DNA of 7,349 bases from Balneolales bacterium. Its GTDB lineage: Bacteria; Bacteroidota; Rhodothermia; Balneolales; Balneolaceae. Location of the stretch: positions 1 to 7,349 of the forward strand of contig JAKSCW010000145.1 of the NCBI GenBank assembly GCA_022360375.1. Direction: 5' to 3'. The translations under genes were made by a program, and so were the position numbers. The notes beneath the pieces are model-generated. The model was given only the letters and a program-made list of their open reading frames with translations, ran no database searches and had not been told where the DNA came from. Shown here piece by piece: positions 6,113 through 7,349 of the stretch (positions are counted from its first letter, which is position 1; every line of letters starts with the position of its first letter).

Positions 6113-7312
6113 TTATGGCAAATAACTTAACCCGTGCCGCAGTTTCCACATAAAGTATTTCTCTAACAGCACTTTATTGATGTCGAAGATAACATTGGGA
6201 ATCATGATGGCAAAAATCCGGGGTTTAAACAGGTGATTACTTACAATCACCACCTCCTTTTTACCAGCATCCATAACGCATAGTCCGGGAATATCACCCC
6301 AGGCTTTTTCCTTCAATTTGCCCTTGCCTTTTATGGTTTTCACGATATTTTCGGCCACAATTTTACCGGTCACATCGCTCGGGAACCCGGTTTTTGGCAC
6401 ACTGAACGGAACCTCTCCCTGTTCGAACGGAGGCTTCACATTTACAGCCAGCCCGGCGGCCCATACATTTTCCAACGTCTGGTGACGATAGTTAGGCAAG
6501 ATTGGGATGAATTTATTTGGCCCGGTTTCCAATCCCTCAGAATTGGCCACAAAATCTACCCCAACGAACGGAGGCATTAACATTTTAAAACCAGATTCAA
6601 TCACGGTACCATCGCTTAGCTCCACGCTGTTTTCTGTTACTTCTTTTACAGCAACAGAAGTGTGGTACTTGATATCGAACATCTTCATGAACCCTTTCAG
6701 CATGGTTTCGCCGAGTGGCATGCCATCAATACCGAAGTGACCAAGGAAAGGCTCCGGAGTTACCCAATGTAATTCTACTTTCTTGCGAATCTTCTCCTCA
6801 CGCAGCCATTTATCTACATTGAAAATAAACTCATACGCTGCACCCATACATCCGGCTCCCTGGGTGGCACCAATTACAATTGGCCCGGGATTGTTCTTGA
6901 ATTCTTCCAATTGTTCACGGGTTTTCATAGCACCGGGAGGAGTACCAATATAGCTGCAATGATCTTTAAGCCCGGGCACCTCGTCAAATACTACTTTGGG
7001 ACCGGTGGCAATTACTAAATGGTCGTAACCATATTCACCGTGCTCACAAATAACGGTATTCCTGTTTGTTTCCACTTTAAGGGCTGTATCCTGTACAAAA
7101 GTTATTCCTTTTTTTTCCAAAACCCCTTTGCGGCTAACGGTAATATCCTTTACTTCGCGGCGACCAATGGGTACCCAGATAAGCGAGGGTACGTATACAA
7201 AGTCGGGGTTGCGGTCGATAAGCGTAACCTCCACCTTTTTGCCTAGTTTGCGCTTTATTTCCAAAGCGGCAGTGGAGCCTGCAAAATTTCCTCCAACAAC
7301 CAGAACTTTCAT
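6113..7312 (-). CDS. sqr: Sulfide:quinone oxidoreductase (SQR), FAD-dependent
   Basis: Flavoprotein of 399 residues that oxidises sulfide to sulfur or polysulfide and passes the electrons to membrane quinone. The N-terminal FAD-binding motif is VVGGNFAGSTAA (5-16), a G-x-G-x-x-G variant with acidic ILD-like residue D33 closing the fold; a second flavin-binding motif is LVIATGP (99-105). Three cysteines, C119, C155 (GATQGAGCMGAAYEF) and C345 (GLCVMDAG), fall where SQR enzymes such as that of Aquifex aeolicus (C124, C156, C347) have theirs; C155 and C345 would be the redox pair bridging the sulfur. The C-terminal LLEKYFMWKLRHG segment matches the SQR tail that binds the membrane surface. Flavocytochrome c and type II NADH dehydrogenases are less likely because of the third cysteine and this tail. 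A GGAG ribosome site supports the start. It stands alone, with a strong terminator. The SQR subtype is not assigned. Confidence 0.9.
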   Translation of the reverse strand: MKVLVVGGNFAGSTAALEIKRKLGKKVEVTLIDRNPDFVYVPSLIWVPIGRREVKDITVSRKGVLEKKGITFVQDTALKVETNRNTVICEHGEYGYDHLVIATGPKVVFDEVPGLKDHCSYIGTPPGAMKTREQLEEFKNNPGPIVIGATQGAGCMGAAYEFIFNVDKWLREEKIRKKVELHWVTPEPFLGHFGIDGMPLGETMLKGFMKMFDIKYHTSVAVKEVTENSVELSDGTVIESGFKMLMPPFVGVDFVANSEGLETGPNKFIPILPNYRHQTLENVWAAGLAVNVKPPFEQGEVPFSVPKTGFPSDVTGKIVAENIVKTIKGKGKLKEKAWGDIPGLCVMDAGKKEVVIVSNHLFKPRIFAIMIPNVIFDINKVLLEKYFMWKLRHGLSYLP

Positions 7313-7319
7313 TACGCAA

Positions 7320-7323
7320 CTCC
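7320..7323 (-). promoter_or_regulatory. Shine-Dalgarno site of the SQR gene
   Basis: GGAG on the minus strand with 7 bases before the ATG at 7312. It fixes this start over another ATG at 7325, which is in a different frame. Good ribosome sites are scarce in the rest of the window, so the SQR gene may be translated strongly. The promoter lies beyond or at the very edge of the window. Confidence 0.65.
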
Positions 7324-7349
7324 ATTTTTATTGATATACAAGAATAAAA

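Noticed and set aside
7134..7325. Minus-strand frame with an earlier ATG at 7325 near the SQR start
   Set aside because: Out of frame with SQR, which has the FAD motif and the GGAG site at the right distance.
1..7349. Search for a transposon, CRISPR array, tRNA or defence system
   Set aside because: No repeat array, transposase, tRNA cloverleaf or known defence-protein motif was seen on either strand.

Overview
The window carries seven complete protein genes and one cut by the left edge. It has no RNA gene, mobile element, CRISPR array or long repeat that I can support. AT-rich base composition, few Shine-Dalgarno sites ahead of starts, a DUF6090-type membrane protein and a Fibrobacter-type (FISUMP) domain together suggest a member of the Bacteroidota/Balneolota, possibly a Balneola- or Gracilimonas-like marine bacterium. 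That placement is inference from protein style; there is no phylogenetic marker here.

Positions 1-2759, plus strand: a membrane-anchored SGNH/GDSL hydrolase truncated at its N-terminus by the window edge, then an OxyR-type LysR regulator 19 bases later, then a DUF6090-like membrane protein whose ATG overlaps the OxyR stop by one base. The spacing suggests one transcript. The last gene overlaps by 8 bases the end of the convergent gene that follows.

Positions 2752-3863, minus strand: a two-gene unit made of an exported, probably lipid-anchored protein of unknown function followed by a small DUF2892 two-helix membrane protein. Positions 3864-4193 are non-coding and hold a candidate promoter for this unit.

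Positions 4194-5897, minus strand: a MerR regulator with a C-terminal TipAS-type ligand-binding domain. It has its own promoter with the 19-base spacer typical of MerR control and a possible internal start that would give the ligand-binding domain alone. Upstream of it lies a FISUMP-domain protein without a signal peptide.

Positions 6075-7312, minus strand: a sulfide:quinone oxidoreductase with all three family cysteines, followed by a clear intrinsic terminator.

The common thread is stress and redox chemistry: peroxide sensing (OxyR), sulfide oxidation (SQR), a DUF2892 protein of a family often found with sulfur-transfer proteins, and a drug-sensing type MerR regulator. The genes do not form one operon, and I found no convincing new multi-gene system. 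The most unusual points are the OxyR/DUF6090 coupling and the possible two-product MerR gene.
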